Assembly (NCBI GenBank): GCA_032123435.1 | Contig: JAQBFJ010000135.1 | Coordinates: forward strand, 1-35,517 | DNA length: 35,517 bases | Direction: 5' to 3' | From: JAQBFJ01 sp032123435 | GTDB lineage: Bacteria; Verrucomicrobiota; Kiritimatiellia; UBA8416; JAQBFJ01 | Part shown: piece after piece, positions 7,501-14,516 of the stretch | Position numbering within the stretch: the first letter of the stretch is position 1 | Layout of the letters: each line of letters starts with the position of its first letter | The notes under the pieces: generated by a model | Told to the model about the DNA's origin: nothing | Seen by the model: the letters and a program-made list of their open reading frames with translations, nothing else | The model's database searches: none | Translations under genes and position numbers: made by a program

Positions 7501-9756
7501 ACTGCCGACCATTCGTGTTACATACTGGGATATTTTGGCAGGCAGAAGCACAAACCTGTCATCGGATACCCATTTAGTGACCATATACAATGTTGCTTGA
7601 ATTTGAGGATTGAGTCTATTCCAGTCTAATTTTTCAGGGCTATCATTGGGAGTATCCATGCGGGTCCGCAAAGCGTTAAGAGTCGCCCACGTAACAGCCG
7701 GTATTTCAAAACTCAACGCGGGCGAAGTTATCGATGCAGGCTTCCCAACGAAATGCGACATTACCGATTCCTGCCCTGCGATCGGTTCAAAATCAACGAC
7801 CGAACGCAGGTCCGGAGGCATGATCTCCTCCTCGTCCTTAACCAGCATTCTCAGCCAACGCGTAAAATCTCTCGCGTTCCTTTCTTCGTTCTGCAAAAGA
7901 AAAAAATCATATAAACAGGGACCAACCGCTTCGCCGGCGTCAGACAGGTCCAGCCCCATGACAAATGAGATTGGCAATAATCCGGCGCCATCTTTTTCCT
8001 TGCTGTCCTTTTCATCATCAATCGCCTTATTCGCCAACCCCAATTCGGCCAAAAGCATATCGCGCATTTCGTCACGTTGTCTGTCCCGTTCAAATATTTC
8101 CTCCAGCGCCCTTAACTGTCCGGTCATACGGCCCCATGCTCTGTTCCAGATTTCCATGGCAACTGGTATTGTTTCCTCAGTCAGCGGCTTCTTCTTCAGG
8201 AGCTGTTCCTGTGTCTCCAGAAAAACTCTACGTCGTTGCTCCAACTCCCCTAACTGTTTCTGCGATTGTTCTTTCTCGCGGCCATCTTCAGATTTATAAA
8301 CCTCCAATCTGAGCGGCTCAATTTTTACATTTAACGCCAGCAGCTCTTTCTGTAATTCCTGCTTCACGGGACCTTGAACAAGACGATATTCCGGTTTATG
8401 CAATCGATTTAAATATTCTAGTGTGGTCTTTGCTTCGTCATAAGGTTTTTTTTCTCCAAACAATAGTCCCGCCCCGCCAATTAACGTCAGGACAGTTCCG
8501 AGGCAGACTAATGCTGTACAGGCGCTAGTCCAGCGCGAGGTCGCGGCATGCGTGGGGCGCGCGCGTCCTGACAGCACATAAATTAACGTAACAATTTGGG
8601 CAACACCCAGGATGAAAAGGAGTAAAGGCAATTGCCAATTTTCATGCATCAGTTGCCAGAGTCCAAATCGGCATAACAGCGTGTGCCATTTTTTTTCTAT
8701 CTTTGATATTGGAATTACGCCATTTTTCAGGTCTGACACCAATGCCATCAGATTCCTGTATTCCTCTCTGGTTTTCACATCCAATGTTTGCATTGCTTCG
8801 CGCGTTTCAGGTGTACACGCCAATGACAACAGCATTTCGCGGGTTCCGAGCTGATTTATCGCGACCGCATCAAGAAAAGCGAATAAAACCGGCCGTTCAG
8901 GGGGCTGTTCTGAGAAAACGCGCAACAAGGCAAGTGCCGTAGCAACATCAACGGCTCCATCGGCCCCTGGCGCAATTTCCGGAACTATGCTCATTGAATC
9001 AAACTGCACGGCTATAACGAACGCTTTTTGGGGCTCTATGGGGTTTTCAGGTTTAACCAGAGCGTATGTGTTTACAGCAGTTACTTCTGACCATTCCGAT
9101 TTGACATACAGTGTTCCTTCCAGCCCTTCTGTTACTCTAAGTTTCTTTGCGAGCTCTCCTTCCGGCACAAAAAAGCGCGGGAAATTGACTGGTATTGCCA
9201 TAACGTGCGTATCAGCGTCGGAACTATCCACACTTTCGGAACCCAACAGCACCACCGCTTTTGCGCCCAGCGCAAAGAGGGTTTGCCATGACGCATTACC
9301 TGTCATTTCCATAACAGCGATCTGGCCATAAACACTTTTAACAGGTATTTCTCCGAACGCGCCCTGCCCGACATAGATCAGCTTGCCGGTAATTCCATCT
9401 GCCGGCGTTGTATTCATGCGCACACTTGCCGGCCATAATGGATATATACGATTTCTACTGGACAACAGTTCTTCATGCAACGTAAGCGTTGCTTCTTGAA
9501 CTTTAGGCATTACGACGGGAAATTCCTGTGTCCAGGTCTTAGTATTGCGTAGTGATGCGATTGATTCATGAAGCCGGGCAAGCGCGATATCATGACCAGG
9601 TTGTCCAACAACGCGGGAACCCACTGAGCAAAGCCGATTGACATCGTTCTGAACATTGGGAACAACCGATGAAAAGTCCGCAGAATAGCATGAGATCGTG
9701 ATAAGACCAAAAAACGATAACGACAAATAAATATTCAAAAATCTATTTTTTGCCAC
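4528..9756 (-). CDS. Giant FtsX-type permease with N-terminal pseudo-M28 peptidase and carboxypeptidase-regulatory-like domains
   Basis: With a GTG start at 9756 (ribosome site GGGAG nine bases upstream) the protein has about 1742 residues; the ATG at 9792 is only 8 bp after the tRNA and lacks a ribosome site. Approximate order: signal anchor (5-28); M28-peptidase-like region with a PA-type insert (35-320); membrane segments (375-395, 412-435); charged coiled coil (450-585); carboxypeptidase-regulatory-like beta domain with TTGIDGRFIFDGI (765-840); three membrane helices (1043-1122); FtsX core from about 1150, with IRLGLANMRKRPLRTALTGL before its first helix, a periplasmic part, and three final helices. 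M28 zinc residues are lost: the usual HxD is QFD and the catalytic Glu pair region reads LDAVAIN, so it is probably not a peptidase. FtsX/MacB permeases work with an ABC ATPase, but none is adjacent. A lipoprotein or envelope-export role is inference. Confidence 0.85.
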   Translation of the reverse strand: MAKNRFLNIYLSLSFFGLITISCYSADFSSVVPNVQNDVNRLCSVGSRVVGQPGHDIALARLHESIASLRNTKTWTQEFPVVMPKVQEATLTLHEELLSSRNRIYPLWPASVRMNTTPADGITGKLIYVGQGAFGEIPVKSVYGQIAVMEMTGNASWQTLFALGAKAVVLLGSESVDSSDADTHVMAIPVNFPRFFVPEGELAKKLRVTEGLEGTLYVKSEWSEVTAVNTYALVKPENPIEPQKAFVIAVQFDSMSIVPEIAPGADGAVDVATALALLRVFSEQPPERPVLFAFLDAVAINQLGTREMLLSLACTPETREAMQTLDVKTREEYRNLMALVSDLKNGVIPISKIEKKWHTLLCRFGLWQLMHENWQLPLLLFILGVAQIVTLIYVLSGRARPTHAATSRWTSACTALVCLGTVLTLIGGAGLLFGEKKPYDEAKTTLEYLNRLHKPEYRLVQGPVKQELQKELLALNVKIEPLRLEVYKSEDGREKEQSQKQLGELEQRRRVFLETQEQLLKKKPLTEETIPVAMEIWNRAWGRMTGQLRALEEIFERDRQRDEMRDMLLAELGLANKAIDDEKDSKEKDGAGLLPISFVMGLDLSDAGEAVGPCLYDFFLLQNEERNARDFTRWLRMLVKDEEEIMPPDLRSVVDFEPIAGQESVMSHFVGKPASITSPALSFEIPAVTWATLNALRTRMDTPNDSPEKLDWNRLNPQIQATLYMVTKWVSDDRFVLLPAKISQYVTRMVGSIVDQAQGEPIARLPMVGYITAIAPYVSDDGQTMHIACSGMRYQEFTTTGIDGRFIFDGITGKAGYNFSAHAYLLNDEGAPIRAINHLVSKPSATMHNRSARKHKPVRATPFTCQEHSVAGLFDPRFLVPLYSIDVMDALRGDPKRKNQTIYNGMISFALEPGTSWQMLLRVGIVGNRMAFVNMLEPEKSKGMVLRRAMLGFPSGSGLPLHPMHISAKDFYNLDARRIADYKKAGISSKAIESIQEITKAELESADIAYKADDGDAYFRHISTALANEVRAYKAIRDTANDVVRGIIFLLLVLVPSAYAMERLIIASTHVYKQIVGGIGIFLIMIMILWSFHPAFRISNMPLMIVMAFGIIFLSLMVIQVLYSKFEVELEKLRRGQAVSHRAESAGLKLLSTQIRLGLANMRKRPLRTALTGLTVMLITFALLCFMSTSTYVEKSEYSINKRNVEPSMLIQQPGFSFMPGSAYDFMANGIGAAYPMAPRKWWIEPQDAQWRLHVSNTANDKRISLTGAIGLSSNEALVSHIDDICPEWQEFSAHGGCYLSVENAKELNAEPGDMLLIGGQKLKLVGVFDSSRFDEEIKAIDGSSILPPNYAMIDVNERNERTSTDMATLFVKMQAGLVIDEKTQGLPSLSSRDIVIFSADHEKGLPVQLRSVAVPVKSHSEARGLAVKMSDKLAFPIYFSFSGGVRVMVSRPLTPKAPKSLLIPLFIAGFIIFNTMLSSLAERKKEIYVYTSLGLAPFHIGIMFLAEALTYGVLGSIFGYIGGQGLATIFTKLGWMGGITLNFGGSQAVLTMLMVLGIVVVSSLAPAYLAGKVATPSNDMTWHVPTPRANEKGGQVVKDTLPFTATLKTSTGVLAFLYDYFAAHTDGAIGHMTTANLSVFRDETGNGSTIGVKGTVWLAPYDMGVRQEMELAIHEVDKEGDIHEINISLEHGSGQIASWCRLNKKFLSDLRRQLLGWRKMEPVEIIRFIEQGNRMLDGKSE

Positions 9757-9800
9757 GCTTGCAATCTCCCTGTCTCCGTCCGACACTGCCATTTAAATAA

Positions 9801-9877
9801 TGGTGGGCGATGGCAGACTTGAACTGCCGACCCCTTGCATGTCAAGCAAGTGCTCTAGCCAGCTGAGCTAATCGCCC
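9801..9877 (-). tRNA. tRNA-Val(GAC)
   Basis: The minus strand folds as a complete cloverleaf. The 7-bp acceptor stem is GGGCGAT with ATCGCCC. The anticodon stem CTTGC/GCAAG encloses the loop TTGACAT with anticodon GAC. The T arm is GGCAG-TTCAAGT-CTGCC. The discriminator is A and the 3' CCA is encoded (9801-9803). It lies between the FGE-like gene and the giant permease gene and has a promoter just upstream. Confidence 0.97.
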
Positions 9878-9893
9878 CAAAAAGCCGCTAACA

Positions 9894-9922
9894 AAATAAG
9901 ATAAAAAGACCTCCGGTGTCAA
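9894..9922 (-). promoter_or_regulatory. Promoter for tRNA-Val
   Basis: A perfect TTGACA (9917-9922) is followed by 17 bases and TTATTT (9894-9899) on the minus strand. The predicted start is about ten bases before the tRNA 5' end at 9877. Read-through would also reach the permease gene. Confidence 0.6.
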
Positions 9923-9939
9923 ATATCTGATGTGAGGAC

Positions 9940-11781
9940 TTATTCCACCGGACCAACTGATTTAACGCAGCGAAATCCTACAGCAGGCGACCTTGTTTGA
10001 TTTCGTCGTCGTCTGCCAGTGGACACACAACCGTCCCCCGGATCGTGTTCTGGAGGAAAAGAACGTTCATAGACAGTAACGTTCTCGTCTTTTTTAGAAA
10101 AATAGTGTCCACCCCTGAACACGTGGACATCACCGTCTGTCGGCCCTTGCGGATCCACAATACATGACGTGGAATAATATTCCGGGCAATAGAAATCGTT
10201 AACCCATTCTGCCGCATTTCCCGCCATATGCAACAAGCCGTACGGGCTGGGATATTCCTCAGTCCATTGGAGTTCTTCATTTTCGATAGCTCTCAATGCT
10301 TCTTGCGGCAAATGTTCATCCACGACCCATGTTTTGACCGGCAACCTCGTTGGTGTTGGTGGTGGCAGATCCTTCTTGCTTACACAACCGCACCCCCCCT
10401 CTGGTTCAGGTGGTTGAGGTGGGTTCTGTCTATCCATTTCTTCAGCTATAAACGCTCGTCCGCCCATCGTATTAATCGCCTTTTTTTTCGGTTCATCATC
10501 ACCCCAGGGGTACTTAAACGCATCCATGCCGCGTGCCGCCTTTTCCCATTCAGCCTCTGTAGGAAGACGTTTGCCGATCCATTTCGCATAAGCATAAGCA
10601 TCGAACCAATCAACACCGACGACCGGTTGATTATCCTGACTCAAAGATGCGTTATTCCATCCTTCAGGTTTATGCTGTTTCAGTGGCGGAGCAGACGGGT
10701 GTTCCATGGAGGAATCTCCTGTTTTGCTCACATGTTCCACAAATTTGCGATATTCCTCATTTGAAACCTCATATTTATCTATAAGAAAAGGGCTCACATA
10801 CACTACATGCATTGGAAAACTGTTTTCTTTGGATTCCGCCTCTTGTTTTCCCATTAAGAAATAGCCGCCTGGTACATATGCCATGTCTTTAGGCTGATCA
10901 ACGTTATCGGGCCGTTCCACTCCCAGTCCCTCAGCCTTGTAAACATCCATGATTTTCTTTTCCATTCTGATAATATAATCGAAGTCCATCTCTTTAATTG
11001 CTTCAAAAGCCACTCCTTCGCTTAATATGACCTGCCGAATCCAGAACTGCTGAAAAGCCGTAGTTTCGATTATGGCATCATCAAATCTTTTGGTGTCCAG
11101 GAGTTCAGGCACCCATGTCTGCATCATTTTCGGAAGACTGCGTGCGGCCGCCCGCCGTTTATCCGCAAGTTCTTCATATACGACCTGCACTTTTTCATTC
11201 CTTTCAAAATCATCTCTTTCCTCTAAAACCTCTATTTCTTCACTGTAAATATCGAATTTCCTTACAGACGCACAGACGGGTGTAAGCCATTCTGCTTTAA
11301 CCTTTTCCATACCGCGCTGAACATTTGTCAATTCATCAGCAAAAGCATCTCGCCGTTCCTTTATCACATTGAAATCCTGCGAGCTTTTACATTTTGTCAG
11401 AAATTCGTCGAATATTCTTATTATGTGTTCATATTCTTTTTCCGTCAGACTTGAGTCGTCACTAATCTGAAAAGTATCTTTCAGGGCTATTGCGAACACC
11501 GATGTAATATCAAGTTCTTTGACGGATTTGACTTCAGACCTGTTTACTGATCGCGGGATGGACATACTTTCATTCACAACGATACGAAGAAAAAGCCTGT
11601 CTTCCGTTATTCGGGTCAGCATGCCTTCCGCGCTTTTACCGTTCTTCATTTCTACAATCACTTTTTTACCTTCAGGCAGGATTGACTGAGCCTCTTCAGA
11701 CAGTTCTGCTCGTTCCATGGAAAATCCTATACTGCAAAAAAGAACGCTGAACAGGATCGTCATAAATAATTTACTTTTCAT
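9940..11781 (-). CDS. Exported SUMF1/formylglycine-generating-enzyme-like protein, probably non-catalytic
   Basis: The 613-aa protein begins with a signal peptide (1-21). A small beta domain (about 36-95, VIVEMKNGKSAEGMLTRI) resembles an SH3/Sm-like fold. A charged helical region (105-285) follows, then a SUMF1/FGE-sulfatase fold (about 298-608), seen in MAYVPGGYFLMG, RLPTEAEWEKAARG, MAGNAAEWVNDFY, VFRGGHYF and SPAVGFRC. True FGEs carry two active-site cysteines shortly after the RGGS motif; here that stretch reads RGGHYFSKKDENV, so sulfatase-activating activity is unlikely. A proline-rich insert with GCGC (463-466) interrupts the fold between about 435 and 510. Non-catalytic members often bind sugars or act in surface complexes. 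The ATG at 11781 has a strong AAAGGAGG site, and a promoter with 17-bp spacing lies upstream. Confidence 0.85.
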   Translation of the reverse strand: MKSKLFMTILFSVLFCSIGFSMERAELSEEAQSILPEGKKVIVEMKNGKSAEGMLTRITEDRLFLRIVVNESMSIPRSVNRSEVKSVKELDITSVFAIALKDTFQISDDSSLTEKEYEHIIRIFDEFLTKCKSSQDFNVIKERRDAFADELTNVQRGMEKVKAEWLTPVCASVRKFDIYSEEIEVLEERDDFERNEKVQVVYEELADKRRAAARSLPKMMQTWVPELLDTKRFDDAIIETTAFQQFWIRQVILSEGVAFEAIKEMDFDYIIRMEKKIMDVYKAEGLGVERPDNVDQPKDMAYVPGGYFLMGKQEAESKENSFPMHVVYVSPFLIDKYEVSNEEYRKFVEHVSKTGDSSMEHPSAPPLKQHKPEGWNNASLSQDNQPVVGVDWFDAYAYAKWIGKRLPTEAEWEKAARGMDAFKYPWGDDEPKKKAINTMGGRAFIAEEMDRQNPPQPPEPEGGCGCVSKKDLPPPTPTRLPVKTWVVDEHLPQEALRAIENEELQWTEEYPSPYGLLHMAGNAAEWVNDFYCPEYYSTSCIVDPQGPTDGDVHVFRGGHYFSKKDENVTVYERSFPPEHDPGDGCVSTGRRRRNQTRSPAVGFRCVKSVGPVE

Positions 11782-11790
11782 TCTTAATAA

Positions 11791-11798
11791 TCCTCCTT
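11791..11798 (-). promoter_or_regulatory. Strong ribosome binding site of the FGE-like gene
   Basis: AAGGAGGA on the minus strand lies 9 bases before the ATG at 11779-11781, which fixes the start. Confidence 0.85.
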
Positions 11799-11867
11799 TT
11801 AAAAATCAAGCGCCGGGTTCCCCCGAAAGCGACATGATCAAACTAAACAACAAAGCCTATAAATCAC

Positions 11868-11896
11868 ACCATACTGCACATGCCGAAAACAGTCAA
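11868..11896 (-). promoter_or_regulatory. Sigma-70-like promoter for the FGE-like gene
   Basis: TTGACT (11891-11896), 17 bases, then TATGGT (11868-11873) on the minus strand, about 87 bp upstream of the ATG. It begins directly after the yraN terminator-like hairpin, marking a transcription-unit boundary. Confidence 0.6.
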
Positions 11897-11903
11897 GGAA
11901 AGA

Positions 11904-11926
11904 GCCACCTTTTTCACACTGGCGGC
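11904..11926 (-). terminator. Terminator-like hairpin at the end of yraN
   Basis: On the minus strand GCCGCC and GGTGGC pair (six pairs, one G-T) around an 11-nt loop, followed by TCTTTCC. The left arm lies in the last codons of yraN and the stop falls in the loop. The U tract is short, so strength is uncertain. Confidence 0.45.
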
Positions 11927-12312
11927 AAATAATGTTTATCCAGCTGAAATGCGTTTTCTATATGCCGCAGAACCGGATGACCATCACCTAATGACCCAAT
12001 TACTTCGACAACATCAAAGCGAAAAGCGTCCGGCTGAATTTTCAGACGTTTCAGGTAACGAACTGCCGCCCTGGACAAAGCATGTCTTTTTTTTCTATCT
12101 ACTGCGGTTATCGGTCTGCCATAGTCCTCCTGTTTTCTTGTTTTTACTTCAACAAAAACCAACACTTCATGATCTCTTGCAACCAGGTCTATCTCATCAC
12201 GAACACCAACGTGAACTCGTCGGCCAAGTATTCGATACTTCTTCCGGCGAAGCATTTTTTCAGCAAGGCTTTCACCCCACTTACCTGTTTCCAGATGTTC
12301 AATGTGAGTCAT
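11914..12312 (-). CDS. yraN: YraN/UPF0102 family endonuclease-like protein
   Basis: The 132-aa protein has the family hallmarks: G-x-x-x-E-x-x-A at the N-terminus (GKWGESLAEKML), then a PD-(D/E)xK-type nuclease core with E40 and D42 in RDEIDLVARD and E55-V-K57 in VFVEVKTRK. Family members are about 115-130 aa and are usually found beside rnhB, as here. The cellular role is poorly known; a link to DNA repair or recombination is inferred from the fold. The start at 12312 overlaps the end of rnhB by 14 bp, implying translational coupling in the rplS-rnhB-yraN operon. Confidence 0.93.
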   Translation of the reverse strand: MTHIEHLETGKWGESLAEKMLRRKKYRILGRRVHVGVRDEIDLVARDHEVLVFVEVKTRKQEDYGRPITAVDRKKRHALSRAAVRYLKRLKIQPDAFRFDVVEVIGSLGDGHPVLRHIENAFQLDKHYLPPV

Positions 12313-12955
12313 TTCGTTTTGCCCGCGATTTTATTTCAGCGGCCTCTCGTACCGGTCTAAACGAGCTTCTGTGCATTGGCGACGGACCATGCTCGAAAAG
12401 TTTCTGCATATGCATTTCCGTTCCGTATCCCTTATGAACAGCAAATCCGTATTCGGGATAACGCAAGCCTAGTTCCCGCATATGCGCATCGCGAACTACT
12501 TTGGCTACGACGCTGGCTGCTGCAATTGAAAGACTTTTGGAATCGCCATCTACTATAGCCGCGGAACCACACGGCAATCCTTTAACGGGCAACCCGTCCA
12601 CAATGGAATAATCCGGCATGACCGGCAAATCACTTATGGCCCGTGACATGGCAAGATGCGTAGCACGCAGAATATTGAGAGAATCTATTTCATCCGTCCC
12701 GCAAATCCCCACGCCTATTTCCACTTCAGCGGGACGTGTTAATAGATCGTAAAAGAATTCCCGTTTTCCTTCTGAAAGCTTCTTGGAGTCTGTCAACCCC
12801 AGTAATGATGCCGAACTTTCTCTCTCTATAAAGGATTTTTCGAAGACCACTGCGGATGCTACAACAGGACCAGCCAACGATCCGCGCCCGGCCTCGTCCA
12901 CGCCAGCGATCCTGACATAACCCATGTCCCAATACTGGCGTTCAAACCGAAGCAT
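12299..12955 (-). CDS. rnhB: Ribonuclease HII
   Basis: This 218-aa enzyme removes ribonucleotides from RNA/DNA hybrids in the cytoplasm. The acidic active site is complete: D20-E21 in GVDEAGRG, DSKKLSEGKRE (about 56-66), and D120 in SIVDGLP, with the conserved AAASVVAKVVRD following. Length fits the family. It lies 19 bp downstream of rplS and overlaps yraN, the common rplS-rnhB-yraN order. The region before the ATG at 12955 has only a weak ribosome site, so translation may be coupled to rplS. Confidence 0.97.
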   Translation of the reverse strand: MLRFERQYWDMGYVRIAGVDEAGRGSLAGPVVASAVVFEKSFIERESSASLLGLTDSKKLSEGKREFFYDLLTRPAEVEIGVGICGTDEIDSLNILRATHLAMSRAISDLPVMPDYSIVDGLPVKGLPCGSAAIVDGDSKSLSIAAASVVAKVVRDAHMRELGLRYPEYGFAVHKGYGTEMHMQKLFEHGPSPMHRSSFRPVREAAEIKSRAKRNDSH

Positions 12956-12974
12956 TTAAACCGAGCCTGTCTTC

Positions 12975-13331
12975 TTAATTAGCCCGTATTCTTCTTGTCA
13001 ACCTTGCCTTCTTGCCGGTAAGTTCCCGCAGAAAATACAATTTCGCACGACGAACACGCGCAGATTTTTCAATATCAACCCGGACAATTTGCGGTGAATG
13101 CAAAGGAAACACTCTTTCCATTCCCACACCATAAGAAACGCGGCGAACCGTGAAGGTTTTAGCCGAGCCTCTTCCTTTCTTCGCTATCACCGTACCAGCA
13201 AAGATCTGCACGCGATCTTTATCTCCTTCTCGGATTTTCGTATGCACCTTTACCGTATCACCTATGGTGACCGAACTTATTTTTTCCTTCTTTTCGTTCT
13301 CTTTACTGATTTTATCTATAATCTTGCTCAT
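12975..13331 (-). CDS. rplS: 50S ribosomal protein L19
   Basis: The 118-aa protein matches L19 over its length: IGDTVKVHTKIREGDKDRVQIFAGTVIAKKG in the N-terminal half and SYGVGMERVFPLHSP in the middle, ending in RRAKLYFLRELTGKKARL. L19 sits at the 30S-50S interface. The ATG at 13331 has an AGAGGT ribosome site. A candidate extended -10 promoter occupies the 75-bp gap after trmD, so rplS-rnhB-yraN may be a transcription unit of its own as well as a continuation of rpsP-trmD. Confidence 0.98.
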   Translation of the reverse strand: MSKIIDKISKENEKKEKISSVTIGDTVKVHTKIREGDKDRVQIFAGTVIAKKGRGSAKTFTVRRVSYGVGMERVFPLHSPQIVRVDIEKSARVRRAKLYFLRELTGKKARLTRRIRAN

Positions 13332-13357
13332 ATTTACCTCTGTCCGCTAAAAGTTGA

Positions 13358-13385
13358 ATACTAGCAGTACATTTAAAAACAACAA
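13358..13385 (-). promoter_or_regulatory. Extended -10 promoter candidate for rplS
   Basis: On the minus strand TTGTTG (13380-13385), 16 bases, then TAGTAT (13358-13363), preceded by TGC to give an extended -10. The 12-mer TGCTAGTATTCA covering the -10 recurs exactly before gmhA. Confidence 0.5.
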
Positions 13386-13406
13386 CAACAAAAATTCTCG
13401 AAAACT

Positions 13407-14102
13407 CTATTGTACATCCTGTCTGTTTAAAAGGTCCGGCCTTTTTTCTTTCGTGCGTATCAGCGCCTGTTCCTTTCGCCAACTGGCTATTTTTTCATGA
13501 TTACCTGACAGTAATATCTCTGGTACTTTCCTGCCCCTGAACACCGGCGGACGCGTATATTGAGGATATTCCAGCAATCCTGCGCTAAATGACTCTTCTG
13601 TCGTTGAAGCATCACACCCCAGAACATCAGGCAGTAGCCGCACAACGGCATCCACGACAACAACTGACGCCAAGCCACCGTTGGTAAGCACATAATCCCC
13701 TATTGATAACTCATCGGCCGACAGTTCATCCTTCACGCGTTCGTCTATTCCCTCATAATTTCCGCATATAAATATTAAATGATTTTCCAATGCCAGTTCC
13801 CCGGCAATCTGCTGGTCGAATTTACGCCCTTGTGGCGTCATTAATATCACTCGCGATGATGGTTTCCGAACCGCCGTTACGGCGTCAAGCAACGGCTCAG
13901 GAAGCATAACCATCCCTGGCCCGCCGCCATATGGTCTGTCATCCGTCGAGCGTCTTGCATCCTTGGCAAAGTCCCGGAGATTGACTGTCCGTATCCGCAC
14001 GGATCCTTTTTCAACAGCCCGTTTCAGAATGCTTTCCTCAAGAAAGCAATTCAGCATCACGGGAAAAATAGTGATGATATCAATCTCCAGCGGTTCACCC
14101 AT
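13407..14102 (-). CDS. trmD: tRNA (guanine-N1-)-methyltransferase TrmD
   Basis: The 231-aa protein methylates G37 of tRNAs reading CNN codons, using S-adenosylmethionine bound in a trefoil knot. Family motifs are present: DIITIFPVML at the N-terminus, DDRPYGGGPGMVML, the knot segment ICGNYEGIDERV, and SIGDYVLTNGG. Length is normal. It follows rpsP after a 69-bp spacer with inverted repeats; the usual rimM is missing from that position. There is no clear ribosome site before the ATG at 14102, so the spacer structure may affect initiation. Confidence 0.97.
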   Translation of the reverse strand: MGEPLEIDIITIFPVMLNCFLEESILKRAVEKGSVRIRTVNLRDFAKDARRSTDDRPYGGGPGMVMLPEPLLDAVTAVRKPSSRVILMTPQGRKFDQQIAGELALENHLIFICGNYEGIDERVKDELSADELSIGDYVLTNGGLASVVVVDAVVRLLPDVLGCDASTTEESFSAGLLEYPQYTRPPVFRGRKVPEILLSGNHEKIASWRKEQALIRTKEKRPDLLNRQDVQ

Positions 14103-14115
14103 AGCATTATCGGAA

Positions 14116-14172
14116 AACAGTAATTACGCGCAACGATGTCTTAAACCAGTTGCAACACGCTGATTTACTGTT
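14116..14172 (-). other. Inverted-repeat element between rpsP and trmD
   Basis: The arms AACAGTAA and TTACTGTT (14116-14123 with 14165-14172) pair perfectly. An inner GCAAC/GTTGC pair (14130-14134 with 14149-14153) can stack inside. The outer arm touches the rpsP stop codon, and the element fills the spacer where rimM is normally found. Confidence 0.5.
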
Positions 14173-14420
14173 CACTCTGCGTTTTTCCGGGCCTTACCTA
14201 CAAGGCTCTTAACAGTATCGCTGACTATGGCGCCTTTACTGCGCCAATACTCAACGCGTTCCAAATCAACTTTGTAATTAACCCCGGGTTTATTTGGGTT
14301 GTACCAGCCAAGGGTTTCAAGAAAACGTCCATCACGCGGCGAACGCGAGTCTGCCGCTATTATTCTGAACATTATATTGTTGTTCGCCCCGGTTCTTGTC
14401 AACCTGACCTTTACTGCCAT
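14172..14420 (-). CDS. rpsP: 30S ribosomal protein S16
   Basis: The true start is the ATG at 14420 (MAVKVRLTRTG), with a GGGAGG ribosome site six bases upstream; a longer open frame to 14573 runs into clpC and is not coding. The product is 82 aa, a normal S16 length, with RIIAADSRSPRDGRFLETLG and YNP typical of the family. S16 is an early assembly protein of the 30S subunit. It lies between clpC and trmD and is preceded by a nested stem-loop. Confidence 0.97.
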   Translation of the reverse strand: MAVKVRLTRTGANNNIMFRIIAADSRSPRDGRFLETLGWYNPNKPGVNYKVDLERVEYWRSKGAIVSDTVKSLVGKARKNAE

Positions 14421-14449
14421 ATTTCCTCCCTGAAACACTTTTTCGCCAA

Positions 14450-14516
14450 GCAAACCGGCATAATGCCTTTCTGTTGACGAAAGGCGGGTATGCTTACACC
14501 TTATCAACCGGTTTGC
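14450..14516 (-). other. Nested stem-loop in the clpC-rpsP junction
   Basis: Outer arms GCAAACCGG (14508-14516, within the last clpC codons) and CCGGTTTGC (14450-14458) pair perfectly over 9 bp on the minus-strand RNA. They enclose a second perfect 7-bp hairpin, GCCTTTC/GAAAGGC (14465-14471 with 14479-14485), with a 7-nt loop. No U tract follows, so it is not a standard terminator. It lies about 30 bases before the rpsP start. Confidence 0.6.

Noticed and set aside
7610..8299. Long plus-strand open frame (229 aa)
   Set aside because: It lies opposite the coiled-coil part of the giant permease gene, is Ser/Arg/Cys-rich with no recognisable motif, and is an antisense shadow.
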